Source of the DNA: Candidatus Eiseniibacteriota bacterium | GTDB lineage: Bacteria; Joyebacterota; Joyebacteria; Joyebacterales; Joyebacteraceae | Length of the DNA: 8,020 bases | Assembly (NCBI GenBank): GCA_030639555.1 | Contig: DAOWCM010000089.1 | Coordinates: 1 to 8,020 of the forward strand | Direction of reading: 5' to 3' | In this document: one piece after another, positions 6,148 through 8,020 of the stretch | Numbering within the stretch: position 1 is the first letter of the stretch | Layout of the letters: every line of letters starts with the position of its first letter | Notes under the pieces: generated by a model | Databases searched by the model: none | The model's input: only the letters and a program-made list of their open reading frames with translations | What the model was told of the DNA's origin: nothing | Position numbers and translations under genes: made by a program

Positions 6148-7820
6148 TGCGGCGGCGCGAGCATGGGACCAGAGACCGCCACTCGATCTCCGACCACAGG
6201 GAGACGTGGCTGTTCGGGGAACCCGATAGATCGCGCCGGCGCCGCGACGCCGTCAGCGTCGCCCTCTGCTATCCATCCTCCTATTCCCTCGGCATGAGCA
6301 ACCTCGGCTTTCAGACCGTTCTCGGACTCCTGCTTGCGGAGCCCGACGTGGTCTGCGAGAGGGCCTTCCACGAACATGGCTCTCCCGCGGCCGGCAGATC
6401 CCTGGAGACGGGGACGCCGCTCTCGGAGTTCGACGTGGTTGCCTTCTCGGTCTCGTTCGAGGACGATTTCCGAAATCTTGTCGCCGTGCTCGACGCGGGC
6501 GGGATTCCGCTCAGGGCATCGGAGCGCTCCGACGACGACCCGCTCATCGTCATGGGTGGCGTGTGCGCCTACCTCAACGCCGAGCCCGTCGCGGCCTTCA
6601 TGGACGCGGTGCTGGTGGGCGAGGGGGAAGCTCTGGTTGCTCCGCTCATCGAGAAGGTCCGGGATTCCCGGTCGCTTCCCCGGGCGGAGCGCCTGCGCCT
6701 GCTCGCCTCTCTCGATGGAGCGTACGTGCCGTCGCTCTACGACGTCGAGAGGAACGCCGACGGCGGCATCGTGGGATTCCGCGCCGACGGGAATGCCCCA
6801 CTGCCGGTCCGTGCAGCAACCGGTCCGTCCCGGATGGCCGCGAGCGTGGTGTTGTCGGACGGCGCCTTCTTCAGCGACATGCTGCTGCTGGAAACGTCGC
6901 GCGGGTGCGCCCGAGGGTGTCGCTTCTGCGCGGCCGGCAGCGTCCTGACACCGCGGGTGTGGCGCCCGGCCGAGGAAGTGCTCGGTGCGATGGAGGCCGC
7001 GGCCTCGCAAACCTCGAGGGTGGGGCTCGTCACCGCGGCGCTTCTCGACCACCCCGAGGCGACGGAGATCCTGGAAGGAGCGCTGCGTCTGGGTGTGGAA
7101 CTCAACATCTCCTCGCTCCGGGCGGACGCCATCACCGCTGAGGTTGCGCGGCTCCTGTGCGCGTGCGGCGTCAGGACCGTCACGGTGGCGCCCGAGACGG
7201 GGGCCGAGGACCTGCGACGGGCCATCGGCAAGCCCATGAGCGACGCCGCGCTGCTGTCGGCCGTGCGCACGATGGCAGATGGAGGGCTACGGACGCTCAA
7301 GCTCTACTTCATGGTCGGGCTCCCCGGCGAGCGCGACCGTGACATCGAGGCCATTCCGGAGCTTGCAAGAGCGGTCCGCTCGTGCTTCGTCGAGGGACGC
7401 ACGGGCGCGAGGGTCAGCGTCAGCGTCTCCGCCTTCGTCCCCAAACCGCGAACGCCCTTCCAGTGGCTGCCCATGGCCGACGAGGGCTACATCCGGAGGC
7501 GCATGTCGTTTCTCCGGAAGGCGTTCGTCGGCAGACCCAGGATGGAGTTCTCGGGCACGGGCGCCAGAGAGGCCAGGAGGGAGGGTGTGCTCGCGCGCGG
7601 CGGACGTGAGCTGTCGGAGGCCATCAGGCTCGCGGCCGTCGAAGGAGTTCCCTGGAAGGCCGCCCTCCGACGGAGCGGCGTCGACGCGGATGCCATCATT
7701 GGCCGTGAGCGAGCCGACGGCGAGGTCTTCCCGTGGGAAGTGGTGGACGTCGGCCCGCCGAGAGAGAAGCTCCTGGCATCGCTCAAGGCTGGCCTGCGGC
7801 TTCTGGATGAGCGTACGTGA
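6147..7820 (+). CDS. Radical SAM protein, TIGR03960-like, with degenerate B12-binding-type N-terminal domain
   Basis: This 557-aa protein belongs by recognition to the uncharacterised TIGR03960-type radical SAM family. The N-terminal half (about 35-170) has a Rossmann-like fold signature, VALCYPSSYSLGMSNLGFQ, FDVVAFSVSFEDD, VMGGVCAYLNAEP and DAVLVGEGE, as in B12-binding domains, but it lacks the DxHxxG cobalamin ligand. The radical SAM core follows, with the 4Fe-4S motif Cys254-x3-Cys258-x2-Cys261, VAPETGAEDLR (347-357) and FMVGLPGERDRDI (388-400). The end (about 430-557) has FVPKPRTPFQW, ARGGREL and FPWEVVDVG, typical of the family. The Cys-rich tail I expect after this is absent. ATG 6147 overlaps the preceding TGA (TGATG), suggesting translational coupling; GTG 6144 is an alternative with better spacing from AGGAAG at 6130-6135. 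The substrate is unknown. In many genomes the family sits by a DUF2344 partner and rng/rplU, which are not seen here. Confidence 0.9.
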   Translation: MRRREHGTRDRHSISDHRETWLFGEPDRSRRRRDAVSVALCYPSSYSLGMSNLGFQTVLGLLLAEPDVVCERAFHEHGSPAAGRSLETGTPLSEFDVVAFSVSFEDDFRNLVAVLDAGGIPLRASERSDDDPLIVMGGVCAYLNAEPVAAFMDAVLVGEGEALVAPLIEKVRDSRSLPRAERLRLLASLDGAYVPSLYDVERNADGGIVGFRADGNAPLPVRAATGPSRMAASVVLSDGAFFSDMLLLETSRGCARGCRFCAAGSVLTPRVWRPAEEVLGAMEAAASQTSRVGLVTAALLDHPEATEILEGALRLGVELNISSLRADAITAEVARLLCACGVRTVTVAPETGAEDLRRAIGKPMSDAALLSAVRTMADGGLRTLKLYFMVGLPGERDRDIEAIPELARAVRSCFVEGRTGARVSVSVSAFVPKPRTPFQWLPMADEGYIRRRMSFLRKAFVGRPRMEFSGTGAREARREGVLARGGRELSEAIRLAAVEGVPWKAALRRSGVDADAIIGRERADGEVFPWEVVDVGPPREKLLASLKAGLRLLDERT

Positions 7821-7847
7821 AGTGGGGCAGACCTGGCTCCGCGGTAC

Positions 7848-7877
7848 GCCGCCGACCCGATCGATGGTGCCGGCGGC
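7848..7877 (+). terminator. Weak candidate terminator hairpin after the radical SAM gene
   Basis: GCCGCCG at 7848-7854 pairs with CGGCGGC at 7871-7877, and an inner ACC/GGT could extend the stem past a two-base bulge. It lies 27 nt after the stop, where the operon appears to end. The following bases, TCATTGACATATT, are AT-rich but not a T-run, and the -35 box begins only 3 nt later. It may be a weak or Rho-assisted terminator, or chance pairing in GC-rich DNA. Confidence 0.35.
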
Positions 7878-7880
7878 TCA

Positions 7881-7909
7881 TTGACATATTGGCGAAAATA
7901 TGATATCAT
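7881..7909 (+). promoter_or_regulatory. Sigma-70-type promoter with extended -10
   Basis: A perfect -35 TTGACA (7881-7886) is followed by a 17-nt spacer and a -10 TATCAT (7904-7909, one mismatch to consensus) preceded by TG one base upstream (7901-7902), an extended -10. The segment is sharply AT-rich within GC-rich surroundings. Transcription should start near 7916, giving a leader of about 50 nt before the ATG at 7967. It is the only convincing promoter in the window and marks a new transcription unit. Confidence 0.85.
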
Positions 7910-7910
7910 A
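7885..7910. promoter_or_regulatory. Two palindromes overlapping the promoter, possible operator
   Basis: CATATT (7885-7890) and AATATG (7897-7902) form an inverted repeat with a 6-nt gap inside the -35/-10 spacer. TATGATATCATA (7899-7910) is a perfect 12-bp palindrome containing the -10 box. Such placement would suit a dimeric repressor, but AT-rich promoter DNA gives palindromes by chance and I recognise no known box. Confidence 0.4.
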
Positions 7911-7951
7911 CACGAATGCGGGTGAGTCACATCCTGGTCGCACACAAGTCA

Positions 7952-7958
7952 GGGAGGA
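7952..7958 (+). promoter_or_regulatory. Ribosome binding site for the 3'-terminal gene
   Basis: GGGAGGA lies 8 nt before ATG 7967, which supports this ATG as the start of the truncated gene at the window end. Confidence 0.75.
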
Positions 7959-7966
7959 CAGGGACC

Positions 7967-8020
7967 ATGAGAGTCGTGCGTTTGCTGGCCGCGGTTGTTG
8001 TTGTACTGACGATGGCACAG
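7967..8020 (+). CDS. Start of an exported protein (3'-truncated, signal peptide only)
   Basis: Eighteen codons are visible, reading MRVVRLLAAVVVVLTMAQ, and the frame is open to the window end. Two arginines followed by an unbroken hydrophobic run look like the n- and h-regions of a Sec signal peptide, so the product is probably exported or membrane-anchored. No cleavage site or lipobox is reached. It has its own promoter and ribosome site and so is probably regulated separately from the division operon. Nothing can be said about function. Confidence 0.75.
   Translation, partial: MRVVRLLAAVVVVLTMAQ

Noticed and set aside
6144..6149. GTG 6144 as the radical SAM start
   Set aside because: ATG 6147 in the TGATG overlap is preferred by start codon, though GTG 6144 has slightly better spacing from AGGAAG; the difference is a single residue.
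7822..7884. Frameshifted continuation of the radical SAM gene past its stop
   Set aside because: The alternative frames give no Cys cluster or family-like sequence, and a hairpin and promoter follow.

Overview
The window is a compact, all-forward stretch of a GC-rich bacterial chromosome (by eye a little above 60% GC, with a strong preference for G or C at third codon positions). It carries the 3' part of a division and cell wall (dcw) cluster. Five genes run head to tail with tiny gaps or overlaps: murB (5' end probably cut by the window edge), ftsQ, ftsA, ftsZ, a 14-repeat TPR protein, and a radical SAM protein of the TIGR03960-like type. A strong sigma-70-like promoter then starts a new unit, of which only the first 18 codons (a signal peptide) fit in the window.

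The organism cannot be named from this sequence. Peptidoglycan synthesis (MurB), an FtsQ with a POTRA domain, FtsA with an amphipathic C-terminal helix and FtsZ with a canonical C-terminal tail peptide point to an ordinary walled bacterium. The FtsZ core, the radical SAM subtype and the GC-rich composition would fit a deep-branching lineage such as the FCB-related candidate phyla or relatives of the former Deltaproteobacteria. That is a weak inference.

Layout: 2-892 murB; 893-948 a short gap with a hairpin; 949-1908 ftsQ (a GTG at 892 is the alternative start), with a 30-nt repeat coding a basic N-terminal tail; 1909-1946 a gap with a hairpin and strong RBS; 1947-3167 ftsA; 3178-4434 ftsZ with an unusual Lys/Arg-rich leader; 4435-4485 a gap with a hairpin and strong RBS; 4486-6147 the TPR gene; 6147-7820 the radical SAM gene, overlapping the previous stop; 7821-7966 a gap with a weak terminator-like hairpin, a promoter and palindromes; 7967-8020 the start of an exported protein. 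No stretch over 300 bases lacks a gene, and there are no tRNAs, mobile elements or CRISPR arrays.

Working together: MurB completes UDP-N-acetylmuramic acid for the wall. FtsZ forms the division ring, FtsA ties it to the membrane, and FtsQ links it to the periplasmic division complex. The TPR and radical SAM genes are probably co-transcribed with ftsZ, but their link to division is only positional. The most interesting signals are the TPR gene directly behind ftsZ, basic N-terminal tails on both FtsQ and FtsZ, a perfect GC-rich stem ahead of the RBS in three of the gene junctions, and a radical SAM protein that lacks the Cys-rich tail I expect for its family. I see no wholly new system; the core is a recognisable dcw cluster with lineage-specific additions.
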